From Dicyema japonicum (lineage: Eukaryota; Dicyemida; Rhombozoa; Dicyemidae): 64,000 nt of DNA. Under the pieces are notes generated by a model. It made no database searches. It saw only the letters and a list, made by a program, of their open reading frames with translations, and was not told the origin of the DNA. Shown in pieces: positions 37,796 through 49,727 of the stretch (position 1 is the first letter of the stretch; each line of letters starts with the position of its first letter). A program made the translations under genes and the position numbers. The stretch lies in contig RDEW01000014.1 of NCBI GenBank assembly GCA_011109175.1, positions 630,042-694,041 of the forward strand. The letters run 5' to 3'.

Positions 37796-39125
37796 TTCAG
37801 GGGTTTTCAACCTTTTTTTACTCGTCGACCCCTTCGTCGACCCCTTGACCCCCCCTAATATTTAATAGACCCCTTAAAACTTTTTTATTTAGAACAGACA
37901 ATTCTAAGTAAAATTAGTTTACCCGATGTTAAGTTGGTATCTTAGCATAAATCTATAATAAAAAAGGAATTAAATACCAATGGAATCCCTGTGACTGATG
38001 TTTTTGACCAAAGATTCGATATCTGGCTCTATTTGTGTTATTTTTAAACGAATATCTCCTTTAATGGACACATCCAATCTGTTTCGTACTTTAATTACAA
38101 TTCGGTGTAGAATGCTAAATCCGCATTCAACACAGTATGATGTTGGAAAATAGAGTAGCAATTGTGCTATTTATGTCCACAATTTTGGATAACTCTCTTT
38201 CACTTTCATATTTTGCCAAAAAGTAGCAGGTGATTGTGAATCATTCTAAAATAGTTTTAATTCTGGATCGAATTTTAACATAATTAATTCCTCTTGAATA
38301 TTTTTTTTGTTCTTCTGGCTTTGACAAAAAGGGATTAATCATCCAAGATGGAATTTCCAATTCAAGAATATCTTGGAATCGAAGAATCAAATTTTTTAAT
38401 AAATGTTGCAAAAAATTTTAATATCTTCATTAAATGTTTGACCAATTGAGTGGAATTCGGGAATGTTATAATAATTTCTTTTTTCCAAGTTAAATTTATA
38501 TAACTTAATTTTTTCGATAAATATTTGAATAATTCTTTTACAATCTATTAACGTCACATACTTTCCCTGAAATTCTAATAAAACTTCATTAAATTTTCCA
38601 AAAATCCAAGTCAAATGAACAATTTCTATCTTTTTCGATACAATTAAATCTGCTAAATTACCATTCACCCTCAGAAGTAAGAAAATTTACGATTGTGTCA
38701 AATAATATTAAAAATCGTTCTAATGCATTTCCCTTTGATAACCATCGTACCTACAAAATAAAATTGGAAGCTATAACCTCAGTGTGAAGCACAAGACGGA
38801 CATATGTTTCTTTAGCCTCATAGCAAAATTTTCTAAAAAGACGATCATACTTGCTGTTTGCTTTAATTTTGTTTATGTTTTTAATAACTATATTTAACGT
38901 TTCATGTAGAATTGACGAAAGAGCTTTTGAAACCAAATGTTGTCTATGTAGAACACAATGTATATAAATCACATTTGGACATATTTCTTTTTTCAAATAT
39001 TCCGCAAATCCTTTATATTTTCCAACCATAGACATTGCACCATCTGTGGCACAAGAAACCAAATTTTCATATGAATCAATTAGAGTCTAATTGATAGTTT
39101 TATTTCTTCCAGAAGAATTATTTCA
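37796..39125 (-). mobile_element. hAT transposon remnant (ZBED5/Buster-like transposase)
   Basis: Minus-strand pieces in order: ATDGAMSMVGKYKGFAEYLK and VIYIHCVLHRQHLVSKALSS, IKNINKIKANSKYDRLFRKF (39062-38751); LTWIFGKFNEVLLEFQGKYV (38668-38396); and the hAT dimerisation block FPTSYCVECGFSILHRIV, KVRNRLDVSIKGDIRLKITQ (38161-37970). The terminus CAGGGGTTTTCAACC lies at about 37799. The opposite terminus was not found. Frames are broken between blocks, so it is inactive as read. Confidence 0.8.
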
Positions 39126-39156
39126 GATTAAGACCCTTCTCTAGACGAAACTATTT

Positions 39157-39278
39157 TTCTGAGAGCATTCCTTGGTTCTCCCTCTACGATTATTTATAAT
39201 AATTTTTTCTCTAGTAAAATTATGTGTGTGCTCTGCCTGAGCGTAGCTACAGCTAATATGGCTCTGCGTAAAAGTCCA
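39157..39278 (+). repeat. SINE-A 3' half
   Basis: GAGCATTCCTTGGTTCTCCC, AAATTATGTGTGTGCTCTGC, GCTAATATGGCTCTGCGTAA. It sits at the upstream edge of the hAT remnant. Confidence 0.75.
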
Positions 39279-39299
39279 GTTTGAATTTCGGTGAATAAT

Positions 39300-39900
39300 G
39301 GATGATTGATTCACCTCTTGAATCTAAGCAAGTTGTCCTGGTAACGCTTCTAGCACTTCTTTATGGATTACTGTACCATCATGAGATTTGAGAATTATCT
39401 CATATCCTTTTTTATCGGAACAACACATTTTTTAAAAAGAGTTTCCAAAAATTTGGATTATTTCAAGAGAGTTTAAAGCATGGTCTCTTCTTTTTCATCT
39501 TTTTTTCTTATCAACTTCGAGCATTCTTTTCTAAATGAACTTAATTTTTTCTTTCAAAAAACTTAAATCCTGAAAATCTCAGCATCGTTTCAATTTGTTT
39601 CGGTTAGTTAAATAAATTAATCAAGGAAGCTTGAATCGTCAGCCTGTTTCCGCGCTGACAATAGCTATCAAAATACGTTCTCGAAGCCATCCAGTCTCAT
39701 GTAGATCCTTGGTGACCCTTTGGATCATTGAGTCAATCCAACATACTAGATCAGGGATCAAATCGATAATTTATAAGGTGACTAGTGGCCTCAACTTAAT
39801 AAGTTGCTGAGGTCATCTGTTAATTAATTTCGGTATTTCGTTTTGATATTCATCATTTTAGAGAAGGTAGACTCACTGCGCATAAACATTACAAAAACGG
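39300..39900. other. No recognisable gene
   Basis: Low-complexity AT/CT-rich sequence. A short minus-strand frame (MCCSDKKGYEIILKSHDGTV, near 39430) looks protein-like but I cannot place it. Confidence 0.35.
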
Positions 39901-39904
39901 ACTC

Positions 39905-40590
39905 TACACGAATCGAACAAGCCAAATCAAGAAATGACGAACTCTGGAAACATACAAAAAAAACTCGGCTCACTACTAGGTGACGCCGGGGATATTTGTC
40001 GATGGAAAATGCTGGCCACAATATACTTCAAAAAAATGTACAACATCTGGATAAAAAAAAGGAATGTATCACTGAAACTTCGTGTCAGACTATACGACAC
40101 GTTTATCAAGCCAATGCTGATATACAATTCCGGAACATGGGGAACCTCAAAAAACGATTTAGAGAGGCTAGATACTTTCACAGAAGCCAACTGCGCAAAT
40201 TGACTGGAATCTTCTGGCCGAGAAAAATCTCAAACGAGAAACTACATGCTCTATGTAAATCTACACCAATTAGCATCGACGTTATTCTATCGAGATGGCA
40301 ACTATTCGGGCATATTCATAGACTGGACCCGACTACGCCGTGTAGCAGAATAATAGAAGAATATTTATACTCCGCGGGTAGTCACGGATTTCTCGGCAAA
40401 CCAAGAAATACATTTCCAGTTTGCTTAAAAAGATGATTACGAAACAATTGGTCGTAAATTGGTGACAGCAGACGACCTGAATGATGTTCGAATGAGGGCC
40501 AGAAACAAGATGGCGAGGAGGATGGTTGTAAAGCATGGCTCAAGCCAAACCCTTTTAGGGCTACACAAAGGAGCTTTTAACTAACTGACT
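39905..40590 (+). pseudogene. APE-LINE C-terminal region
   Basis: Two overlapping frames encode RVRLYDTFIKPMLIYNSGTW followed by ARYFHRSQLRKLTGIFWPRK, ISNEKLHALCKSTPISIDVI and RWQLFGHIHRLDPTTP. This is the conserved post-RT tail (YGxxxW...RxxLRxxxxxxxxxNxxL...RRxxxxGHxxRM) of endonuclease-reverse transcriptase elements. RT itself is missing. Confidence 0.75.
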
Positions 40591-40744
40591 AACTAGACTC
40601 ACATGTGCTTAAGCAAACATTGAAATATTTTCCATGGCATTTTTAAAAATTTTTTGTTTTTTAATTAAATAAAAAAATCTTTCAAGGGGAAGAAATTTAT
40701 AAAATTTGATCATTGATAAATCGTTAAAATTTCTTTTAAATTAA

Positions 40745-41095
40745 ATTTATTTAACCAGAAAACCACCGTCATAACCAGAATGAAAAATTCAGGTGATCCA
40801 CGCTGACATAATTGCCTCTCACACTATCACTGGAGATCAACTGAAGAAGCTACTCGATTTCGTAGATGTCACAGCTTTTGAGTGTACACAGACGTCATAG
40901 ATTCCTGAGAAAATACCAGCAATTTCACGCTCATAAAGACTTAAATATATGACTTTCGTCAAGACTTTCATTAAAAGCACGATTTGTAAGGAAATGTCCT
41001 CAATAAACCAGCTCTCTTCTTTTATATTTTTCCTCTTCAAATAGGCGTCAAAGCGTTCAGCAGGGTTAGCGATCTGCTTCCAATGAATCATGATG
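40745..41095 (-). pseudogene. LINE 3' end, inverted
   Basis: ATTTATTTAACCAGAAAACC and AGGTGATCCACGC on the plus strand are the reversed LINE 3' block of the 5085-type element (compare 58845-58900). A frame at 40837-41091 runs upstream of it and may be more of this element. Confidence 0.55.
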
Positions 41096-41099
41096 TTTA

Positions 41100-42052
41100 T
41101 ACTATTTCAGGTTTAAAGTGGGTCTTGCCAAAAGCAAAGTGGGTATAACTAAAAGCAAAGTGGTCTTACAAAGAGCAAAGTGGGTCTTACCAAAAGCAAA
41201 GTGAGTATACCAAAAGCAAAGTGGGTTTTACCAAAAGCAAAGTGGTACAAAAAATAATTTTTGTTTTTTTTGAACCGTGTGCAAAAAATGCAAAAGTTTC
41301 GAGATTAATTGCAAAAGTGACGAAGCAAAATGCAAAAGTCATTGGAATATCAAGAAAAAAATTTATTACTTCATTATTGGAATATCAATCGGAGGAAATT
41401 CCGATATATTTATGGATGAAACAAATCTCAAGATGCACATATCCCATAAAAAGAATCGTTCAAAAAAAGGAACAAGGGCTAATGTCGTTGAAACAAGTTC
41501 GCGAAATGCCAATGTACATTTCATTGGTTGTATCGGGTCCTCGGATTGTTACACTATAAATTCAAACGTGGATCTTTCAATAAAGAATCCGCCCATGAAT
41601 GGGTGAGAATTTGTTTACGAAAAGCCAAGGAAGCTTTCAATTTCCCAGTAGTGCTAGTAGTAGACAATGCTCCAGTCAGAGATAATGAATTCATCGAAAA
41701 TAAAATTTTAAGATTGGGTCCCTATAGCCCTATGCTCAACCCAATTGAGAATATTTGGTCAGTATTCAAATCTGATGTAAAAAAACACATCGCAACAGAC
41801 ATGAAAAATATTTTGTTGGTGTGAGACAAGAAGCTTTGTCAACTACGGAGTTTCGACTTCAAAAGTTAGAAGAAAGTACTACGGAGTTTCGACTCATTAT
41901 GTATAATCACTCCATCTCTATGCAACACCGTAATTGCTCGAATTCAGAGGTTGGCCCCATCGGTGTTGATGACATTGTTTATTAAATAATTTTATTGTTC
42001 CACTTTGCTTTTGGTAAGACCCACTTTAAACGTGAAATGGTATAGAAGCGAC
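41100..42052 (+). mobile_element. Tc1/IS630-like DNA transposon with long TIRs and asymmetric subterminal repeats
   Basis: The ends match as inverted repeats over about 40 bp (left TACTATTTCAGGTTTAAAG; right, inverted, TACCATTTCACGTTTAAAG, then GTGGGTCTT(G/A)CCAAAAGC), flanked by TA. The left end carries six AAAGCAAAGTG-containing units of 20-21 bp (41115-41250); the right end has one. The interior encodes a broken transposase: IFMDETNLKMHISHKK, SSRNANVHFIGCIGSS, then in another frame VVLVVDNAPVRDNEFI and LGPYSPMLNPIENIWSVFK, the DDE_3 blocks. The second Asp to Glu spacing is 27 residues, shorter than the family's 34 or so, suggesting a small deletion. Confidence 0.85.
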
Positions 42053-42054
42053 TG

Positions 42055-42700
42055 ATCAAAAATGAACTATTCACCGATACTTTTTTATTTCTTTTTCTTA
42101 AGGGTCTCGGGCCTTTTGAGGTTAATCCTGAGTGAATTGCTGTCAGTGCAAAATTAGAGGGAGAAAAGACATCAACACAGGTGGCGTCCCAGATGAGATA
42201 TCTACCGTTTTCTCATGGGAAACGAGTTGTCCCGTCAAGTCTTTTGTTGGCTGAGGCTAGTCCAAGAGGCTCCAATTGGACCGGGAATCCGGCAGCTTTC
42301 AGTCGCCATGCAATAACTCCGTTCGCTCAATTTATCATAATTTATGTGGTTTTTTAAAAATGCTGTCATAATGTATCACCAAATATTTTGCAATAACATC
42401 CTTACGTCAAATAAAAAAGCCAAACTGATTTGCGTCATTTTTATTTATCAGGTCGATAATTTAATATTTCAATAATTTAAAATTTTAAACCATTAAGATC
42501 CACAAATGAGGAACCACTGCTGGTGGTTAGGGATTATCATGATTTCCTTATCAAAATTAACTGCGCTCTAAATTCACGAGTTTATAAATTAATTAATTTA
42601 ATTTATTTTTTTATTAATTGTTATATAAAATTATAGTGTTTGAAAAAAAACAAAAAAATTTCAAGTTTACTTTTATATAACAGTTAATATTGCGTTTTTA
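42055..42700. other. Upstream region of the OSBP-related gene, no gene seen
   Basis: Unassigned sequence to about 42340, then strongly AT-rich up to the start codon at 42717. Confidence 0.45.
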
Positions 42701-42716
42701 CCAAATTATAATCAAT

Positions 42717-44053
42717 ATGAACGAAATGTATTTAATATTAATTTAATCCAAGTGGAGACGACGGAACTAGTTTTTATAGGGGAAAGAGGACCCCTGTTAA
42801 GAGAACATGTCGGACCTCAATTCCTAATAAATTGGACGTTTCTATCAGTCTGTGGTCTATTTTGTCAAAATGTATTGAAATGGACCTCACAAGAATTTCT
42901 TTTCCAGTCAATTACAGCGAGCCAATTTCTCTCTTGCAACGAATTACAGAACAGCTTGAGTACTCACAGCTGCTTGACCAGGCCGCTTCACATTCAAGGA
43001 ATCCGATTATGGAGATGGCTTACATATGTGCCCTTATAGTTTCTGCTTATTCCACCACCAAGCATCGCTTTGCTAAACCCTTTAATCCGATGCTTGGCGA
43101 AACTTATGAATTGGACCTCCTTTTTGAGCAAGGATGGAGGACAATCGCAGAGCAGGTCATTTCTACCAACATTTTAGGTCTCACATCATCCCCCCACGAT
43201 GGCTCAACATACTCAGAGTACCGACTGGCTATATTACCACGATTTAACGATTAGCAATAAATTTCGTGGAAAATATATCAAAACAGTCCCGAGTGGTAAA
43301 ATTACATATTTTAGTTCACCAGGACTTTGTGTAGTTCAATTCCGTGAAAGTGGAAATACTTACTCATGGCAACGACTCCCAATATTTGTGAATAACGTGA
43401 TCATCGGTAAGTTGTGGGTGGAAAACCGCGGGGACATTCATGTAGTTAACCATACGACGGGACATTACTGTACTCTTAAATTCCACTCCACAGCATATTT
43501 TTCTTTTCAGATTAACCGCACTGTAGACTTCTTTATTCAGCTAAGGTCACTGGGGAAATTAATGATTCTAAAGGAAAGACCTGTCTTGGACTTAGAGGAG
43601 AGTGGCACTCCCACATGGATATGATCGAGTCTAATGGCCAAACCAAACGGTTGTGGACCGCCGAAAAATACCCGTATTTACTTTTATGAGACGTTGAGAT
43701 GAAAATGAAGAGAAATACCGCTTTTCTACCTTTGCCATGCAACTCAATGCTGAAGAAGACCTCGTGGCACCTACGGATAGTCGTTTGAGGCCGGATCAAC
43801 GCAGCATGGAGGAAGGGAACTGGGATTGTGCAAACCACCTCAAAATCAATTTAGAAGAAAAGCAGAGGTCAAAAAGAAAAAATCCCAATGGTAAGGATTT
43901 GGTCTTCTATCTGTAGGAGAGAAATCTGGTCCACTTTGGTTTAAATTTATTAAGGATGAAGCGACTGGACAATTCATGTATCGGTATGTAGGTGGTTACT
44001 GGACTTGCAAAAATAAAAGGGATTGGTCACTTTGTCCTGATATATTTTTGTGA
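42717..44053 (+). CDS. Oxysterol-binding protein-related lipid transfer protein (ORD only)
   Basis: Lipid transfer at membrane contact sites. A first exon MNE is followed by a 25-nt intron and then IGDDGTSFYRGKRTPVKRTC, RTSIPNKLDVSISLWSILSK, NYSEPISLLQRITEQLEYSQ, KHRFAKPFNPMLGETYE. The family signature EQVSHHPP is created only by splicing out a 22-nt intron (43156-43177). ISNKFRGKYIKTVPSG, VNNVIIGKLWVENRGDIHVV, KGKTCLGLRGEWHSHMDM, VAPTDSRLRPDQRSMEEGNW and GYWTCKNKRDWSLCPDIF follow. No PH domain or FFAT motif is encoded upstream, so this is a short form. One junction, near 43680, is unresolved. The C-terminal exon (43920-44053) is complete. Confidence 0.9.
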
Positions 44054-44059
44054 TTTATT

Positions 44060-44620
44060 TATTAATTGCTCCGGAGGGCCGTCAAATTGGTATTTGCATA
44101 CCTGCGATGTGGACATCATCTCTGACTGTAGGAGTTGTTCGGGGTCTCTTTGCTTGACATAACCAGGAGCTTTGCACAGAATTATCGAAAGATCGTCCTG
44201 AAAAGGCAGCCGGGAACACGATTAGTCCCTTAGGAAGAAGTGGTCCGAAATGAGTTGAGTTAAGGTCCTCCTTGTCCCTTTGTAGAACGTGCACTCCGAG
44301 ACATCTACCATGGGAGAGGGCAATCTAGTATCTTGTTCCAATTTAACCTATGGATAGCCTTTGCTGATATGTGGTCATTTATAATTTTTGTCTTAAATTT
44401 TCCGTAAGATGGATGGGGATCTTCGCCAGTTCCGGATACAAGTTCGTTATAATGTGAACAATTTCCTGATGTTTTGAATGAGTCAGAGAGTTGCAAGGGT
44501 AGTTAGGATCCGTAGTTTTAATAAAAACTGTAGGTTCTTCATGCGTAGACGGTCATCCAGAAGGTAGTGCTATCGATTGATTTTTCTCTTAATATCTTCG
44601 AACATGCATGGACTAGATGG
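44060..44620 (-). other. Probable LINE-derived sequence, unassigned
   Basis: Minus-strand frames (44305-44496 and 44082-44294) include RPRTTPTVRDDVHIAGMQ, vaguely like the GRPRTTLPTILNEDL tail at 51600, but too weak to classify. Confidence 0.3.
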
Positions 44621-44749
44621 AGAACAAACTAAGTAAATAAAATGACAGAAATTGATTAATAGTTAACAAATAGAGACCCCAAATATCTAAAGAATGAGAA
44701 ATTGGAGCCGACGACAACTGGCTAAAAATCTAGTGGAGGCCGTCGTATT

Positions 44750-45180
44750 TTCTTAATTTAGAGTTTTTGAATGCTCGTAAAATTTAGACGGAATCCGATA
44801 ACTTTGAATAAGAAAAAGTGTCTGTGCAAGCCCCATCCAGATCAGGCAGTTCCAAAAAGAAGGAAAGACCGTAATGCAATTGAAACGTTTTCCATCTACT
44901 CGTTCCAGGTCCACTGGTTCCAGAATCGAAGATAATCCAGCTGCTTCAAGAGAGTGTTTCACAACCTCGTTAATGGAGTCATGTCAAAGGATTCCTTTTT
45001 GAAAATGTGACAGCCTTTCCAGCAGATTCTACATGATGTTGTTGTAGAGACAACATGCTCCAATCGATCTTTCTTGAAATCTCTGGGGTAAAGGATTTTT
45101 AAAGAGACTGAGGATCGTCGGGAAATTGAATGGCTTTCCCAAAATTTTTTTCTGGGAGTTGTCATGGGAAACATCCACTC
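44750..45180 (-). pseudogene. Remnant of the restriction-like-nuclease LINE C-terminus
   Basis: VVKHSLEAAGLSSILEPVDL and ERVDGKRFNCITVFPSFW align with VRALKASGFPAQLEPVGL and DRGDGKRPDGITFFPF of the element at 22560-25735. KRPD has become KRFN, so the nuclease motif is lost. Confidence 0.7.
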
Positions 45181-45445
45181 CTATTAATTTTTTATATTGT
45201 TAACTATCCAATGTGATTAAAAAAAGTTAACAAGATTGTCTTATTTTTGGGCTTTTTTTGTTTTGTTTATCGTCCAAAATTTCGCCAACAAAATGAAGTT
45301 CTATTTGTAGTTTTTGGATTTATTTAAAAAAATGTCATTTATGTTCAAGAGATCTCCGCAAAAGTAGCTGGTTATTCTGGGAAGTTTCTTTAGCGTCGCT
45401 TTAGAATGAGGCGTGCCACTAGTAGTCTGTGGTCACTCGAGGTTA

Positions 45446-45960
45446 TCATGCCACTGTACGTAAGGGAGTCCGTGAGTAACCCCATCTGTGTTTGGCTGCA
45501 TAGTATGTAGTCGATTTGGTTAAATATATGGACTCGATTTCCACAGGAGTCTCTCCTCTGCCCTGTCCACGTTGTAATATGTCGAGCTGAATGTAGGAAC
45601 GCCGTGTTACAAAGGAATAGTCCGAATGTATAAAGGCTTCCCCAGACAGATTTCTGATCCCTCGGGCGTGCCTGCCCAGGCAGTTCGATTCTTCCCGCTT
45701 TTTTCCCACTTTTTTAATTCCAGTCTCCCGCTATGAAGAGCATGTAGGAGCTTGACAGGGAGGAGTAAGCCGATGATAAGGAGGAGTAGAAATTGTCAAG
45801 TTCCTCTGCGTTGGCGGATACCCTCATTGTGGTCGGTGCGTATACGCTGATTATCGATACGGTTGTTTTGCGATTGTTTCCAAGGAGTAGTTGGAGGATG
45901 GCAATTCTGTCGTTGATGCTCCATGTTCTATGAGCCACCAAACCGAGTTGTACACATTTT
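45446..45960 (-). pseudogene. RTE-like LINE endonuclease fragment
   Basis: RTWSINDRIAILQLLLGNNR, VSIISVYAPTTM and SSSYMLFIAGDWN are the APE endonuclease motifs (YAPT, GDWN). In the next frame CLGRHARGIRNLSGEAFIH follows. Frame breaks and a missing RT mark it as a remnant. Confidence 0.75.
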
Positions 45961-46032
45961 GTGTTATTACAAAGAAAGTAATAGAACTAAACTCTTAAAC
46001 AAGTCACATTGTATTCAACAAAAGTCTTAAAA

Positions 46033-48504
46033 TTAACATATAAACAAATGTGGAGAATGTTGAGGAAGTTCATCAGTAACTTGCATATATACAGCTGCAA
46101 AGCTATCACGAAGCATGGCATTATTCCGTTCATCATACAAAGATGCAAGTTTAAAAATAATTTCTTCACACAAAAGTGGATCCACCACTGTCAGAATAAG
46201 CCTTTTGAGTTCATTCTCATCAAAATTCACTGAAATCAAAAAATGAACAAACCGTCACAGTCTGCAGAGAGAATCTTGAAAATGGCGACATAACGCAATT
46301 TCCCCAAAACATAGAGAGGGTGCTTGACAGAAGTCAAAATATTATAGGCAGTCTCATACTCACCAAGACGAATCTAGCTATTAGACAAACCAAAACATGA
46401 CAGTAAGCCAGACATAGCTTAGATTCAATGCAAAGTTCAGTAAAGCACGAGCTTGTACAGCGTGAGGCTAATTTCTGACACTCAAATAAGGCTAGAGGAA
46501 AGGACTCGCAGCAAATATTCAGCTTACATAGCAATAACTGAGTTCTCAACCGAAGTGAAGTAGAGACAACGGGGTTTGCGTAGTCCTTGTCGAGCAAAGA
46601 CAACACTTTCTGACAAATAGTTTTCCCAGAATTATAGAATCCGTCGTATAGAGTCAATTCGGCCTGTTTGAGCAATCCCTCATATTTATTTTCATAGTAT
46701 ATTTGGTTAGCCAATAGTTTTGACTGAGCATAGTCGAGTCTGCGTATGGCATATGTAAATTTCACGGACAGATGATGCAAAATTTGCTGATTTTTCATAC
46801 CCAAACAGAGTTCTTTGGAATATAAGTAAAATTCGTCAATCAATTTCATCATATCGACCTCTCCCTGAATAAAGGACACAGTCAAGTCTCTATCGCTTAA
46901 GGCAATATCGATGCTTTGTTTGGTGAAAAATTCGTGCAAATTTGAAATAAAGTTCCAGGCTCCAATATCTAATCTTGACACTTGGAGGATCTCCTCGTTC
47001 AAAAAAAGGGAGATTAAAGCCAATGCGTTTACTTCGGCATCTTCAAAGGAAACAGCGCTGACATCCGGGCTAATTTTGATCCATCTTTCTGACAGAAGAA
47101 GTCCAATGCCAGAAAAAAAGCCCAAAGAACTACAAGTTAGTCACCGAGACAACCGATATCCAGAAAGATTGAAAAATGACGCAATTTGGAGCAAACATGT
47201 ATCCACATCACCTGTCTTCATAATTCTGAAATATGCAAGAGAGATCATGTCACAAAAAATACTAAATTTAAAATTCATCATACTCAATAGTATCAAACTC
47301 CTCCTTAGTAATCTTCTGCTGTAAGGCTGTGCCCCTAATGTTAGACTTTAGATTCTAGAATAACCAAATACAGAGACATTTAGCATAATACTCTCCTTTT
47401 TAGAGGACTTTGAGTCAATCAGCTTGATTTCTGAGGAAAAGTCGTCCTTTTTTATTCCCATGATTTTATACCACCAAGACTATGGTTATGGGGACAGTAA
47501 ACCAAGACAAAATAAACCGCCGACTCGTCTCCTAGGTGGTGAGCCATTTCCATAGCCGAGTCCAGATAGGACTCTAAGTTCGAATGTCTAATCTCAAATA
47601 AACGCCAAACCCCAAAAGATATCGTTGTGCAAGCAAGATTAGTGGGGAATACTTGAATTCAGCATCGCAACTGGAAATCTCATTGAAGTGATGGGACTTT
47701 GAAAGCTTCTTACCACTGACTGTCTTCATTATTAGGTCCTGGGAGCGCACATTCTCTCCATTTCTGACATCTAGTATCACTTTGAGCCATTCCTGCCATA
47801 TTTATAAAGACTGACCATAGGATATGTCTCGAAGCCCTGAGTAGAGTAAAAGTCAAAAGCTTTCTGTAATTCTCCACTCTTCATGACCTTGGAAGGGCAG
47901 CTTTTCATCAAAATTAACTGACATCAACTCAAAAAATACCTGTTCGTTGACAAAACGTTTTGGATTGGGAAATAAGCGTGGTACCGAACTACATGACATT
48001 TTCAAGTCACTTACGGCCTTTCCAAAACTAGTGAAATCGAACCCATGGCAGTGATATATTATTTTCGAGTGAATAACGTATGCGATGAACTCTAAATTGG
48101 ATTCAATGGCTTACCGATGGGAGGGATCTTAGGACTAAACTCATAATTGTAGGATTCAGGGAAGATTTTGAGATAATTGCTCACATATTTAAGCGAAACT
48201 TCCCAGGCATGTACGTGAGACTCTAAATCGAGATAGAAGAGTTCAAAGACATTCTCTGTTGTTCTTTCCTTGATAAACGTAAGGCAGCTCTCGACTGTAG
48301 CCAAAGGTTTCTAAGAATTTTGAAGAGAATTACTATGAATAGACGGAATATTGTCTTCAGTAATAGGGTGTATTCGTATTGGGAGAGGTCAATTTCGTTA
48401 GTGGCTGTACCTCTCAAGTAAAATTCCAACAAATATGCTATAATACAAGCACAAGTCGTATTATCGGGGGAATTTATAGAGAATCCATTACCACCACTAT
48501 ACAT
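46033..48504 (-). CDS. ANAPC5: Anaphase-promoting complex subunit 5
   Basis: Scaffold/TPR subunit of the APC/C ubiquitin ligase. The N-terminal exon starts MYSGGNGFSINSPDNTTCAC. A 23-nt intron (48314-48336) joins TIFRLFI to KPLATVESCLTFIKERTTEN. Middle TPR-like exons include LILLAQRYLLGF and GLYLDSAMEMAHHLGDESAV. The large exon 47125-46334 is helical TPR-type sequence (TLYDGFYNSGKTICQKVLSL, ALFECQKLASRC). The end, EEIIFKLASLYDERNNAMLR with FAAVYMQVTDELPQHSPHL, parallels the human APC5 C-terminus (VVYFQARLYHTLGK...LFRQLHQELPSH). Assignment rests mainly on this C-terminus and TPR character. Intermediate exons (47330-48100) are only partly resolved and could conceivably include a second short gene. 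Confidence 0.72.
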
Positions 48505-48589
48505 TCCTTATGAAATTTTTTACAATTGCTATTTTATATTAAAAATATATTTAATTCAAAATTTTATTAAAGTTTTATTAATTAAAACG

Positions 48590-48800
48590 TTATGGGTTAG
48601 TCAGGTTCTTACTTTTTAAATAAAATGTGAGTTCCGCCTAAGGTGAGGTTTAAGTAATATAAACATTACTCCTTGGCGGCAGGGCTGTTATATATATTAG
48701 GCGATACGTGCTTCGTCATAAAAAAGTGACTATCCTTCCTAGGTGGAATAGTTAAGTGGAAGTTATTTTTATTTTATAATTCTATAAATAAGTTTTTTAT
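48590..48800 (+). repeat. SINE-A-like 3' end, divergent
   Basis: TACTTTTTAAATAAAATGTG and GTTCCGCCTAAGGTGAGG resemble the SINE-A terminus (AATAAAGTGTGTGTCCTGCC). Sequence after it is not recognised. Confidence 0.4.
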
Positions 48801-49439
48801 TTGAAACATGAGATTCACATTAAAAATTAAAAAAATAAATTCTTGAGATCAGATTATATCTGGAACTTTGCCAGGATACGAGAAGGAACCTTCCCCTTTG
48901 TGAGTGTTAATCCAGGATTCCAAAACTAACAGCAGGAGGAAACTTGGTATGTACATCGGAACACGGAAATGAGACCCCAGAACGACTTAATGCTCTTGCA
49001 GAACATTGAGTTTCATCTTTAAAGCAGACGGCGCTGCTCTTCTTTAGATAGAGGTAGCCACATTTCAGCATCAAAATCAATTTATTTAGTTCTTTAGTTA
49101 ATTTTTTTTCCACGGCTTATATAAGTTTCTCCATTATGGACCAGATGGGATCGAACTACGTCATTAGTGGATACGGTTCTGATTCTTTTGAGTTGACTAA
49201 AAGGGGGACGAGAAATTATAAGTAGATGGAGATATTAAGCGTAATAAAGCCACTTCGTTAGCTCAATCTTTCGATTAGATAACAACTTGATTAACTGGCT
49301 ATTTTCTGAATCATTTATTTTAAACCTCGGGATCACAACACCAATTACAACCTAAGGAAAATACGGAAAAAACGTTTAATAGCTCTTACTTATTCTAAAG
49401 GATTCTCCATTAAGGAAAACTTGGTTCTTGAAAAAAAAC

Positions 49440-49715
49440 GGTTGAGGATTTTGTACCTGTTTCTGTATTCCCTCTCTACAAATCCATCGAAAATGAAAAA
49501 AATAAACAGTTCTTATCACTGTGGGAACCCTGCAATGAAGTGATGGAGGTCGAATGATCTTTTTTGGGCGTCGCCTGAGACAGAATGATCACAAGAACGC
49601 TACTTAAGTAGAAAAAGAATAGAGAAAACGAAAAAAACTATCAACCAAGTAATCAGGGGGAATCGAACCTAGGAGAATTATTATCATAACCAGTTAGTTA
49701 TCTGATATCCGTTTT
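49440..49715 (-). repeat. SINE-B copy with tRNA-like head
   Basis: Plus strand shows AGTAATCAGGGGGAATCGAA with CCTAGGAG (inverted B box) and ACCAGTTAGTTATCTGAT (inverted A box), then upstream GGCGTCGCCTGAGACAGAAT (inverted body). This matches the arrangement at 54820-55115. Confidence 0.65.
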
Positions 49716-49727
49716 GAAAAAATAATA

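Noticed and set aside
37796-39125. Domesticated ZBED5-like host gene
   Set aside because: The transposase blocks are in broken frames, a hAT terminus is present and a SINE sits at the edge, so it reads as a decayed transposon.
41115-41250. Regular 20-21 bp repeats resembling a CRISPR array
   Set aside because: There are no unique spacers between units, they lie inside a TA-flanked transposon end, and the genome is eukaryotic.
46911-47324. 137-codon plus-strand frame
   Set aside because: Antisense to the ANAPC5 exon, which has the better protein similarity.
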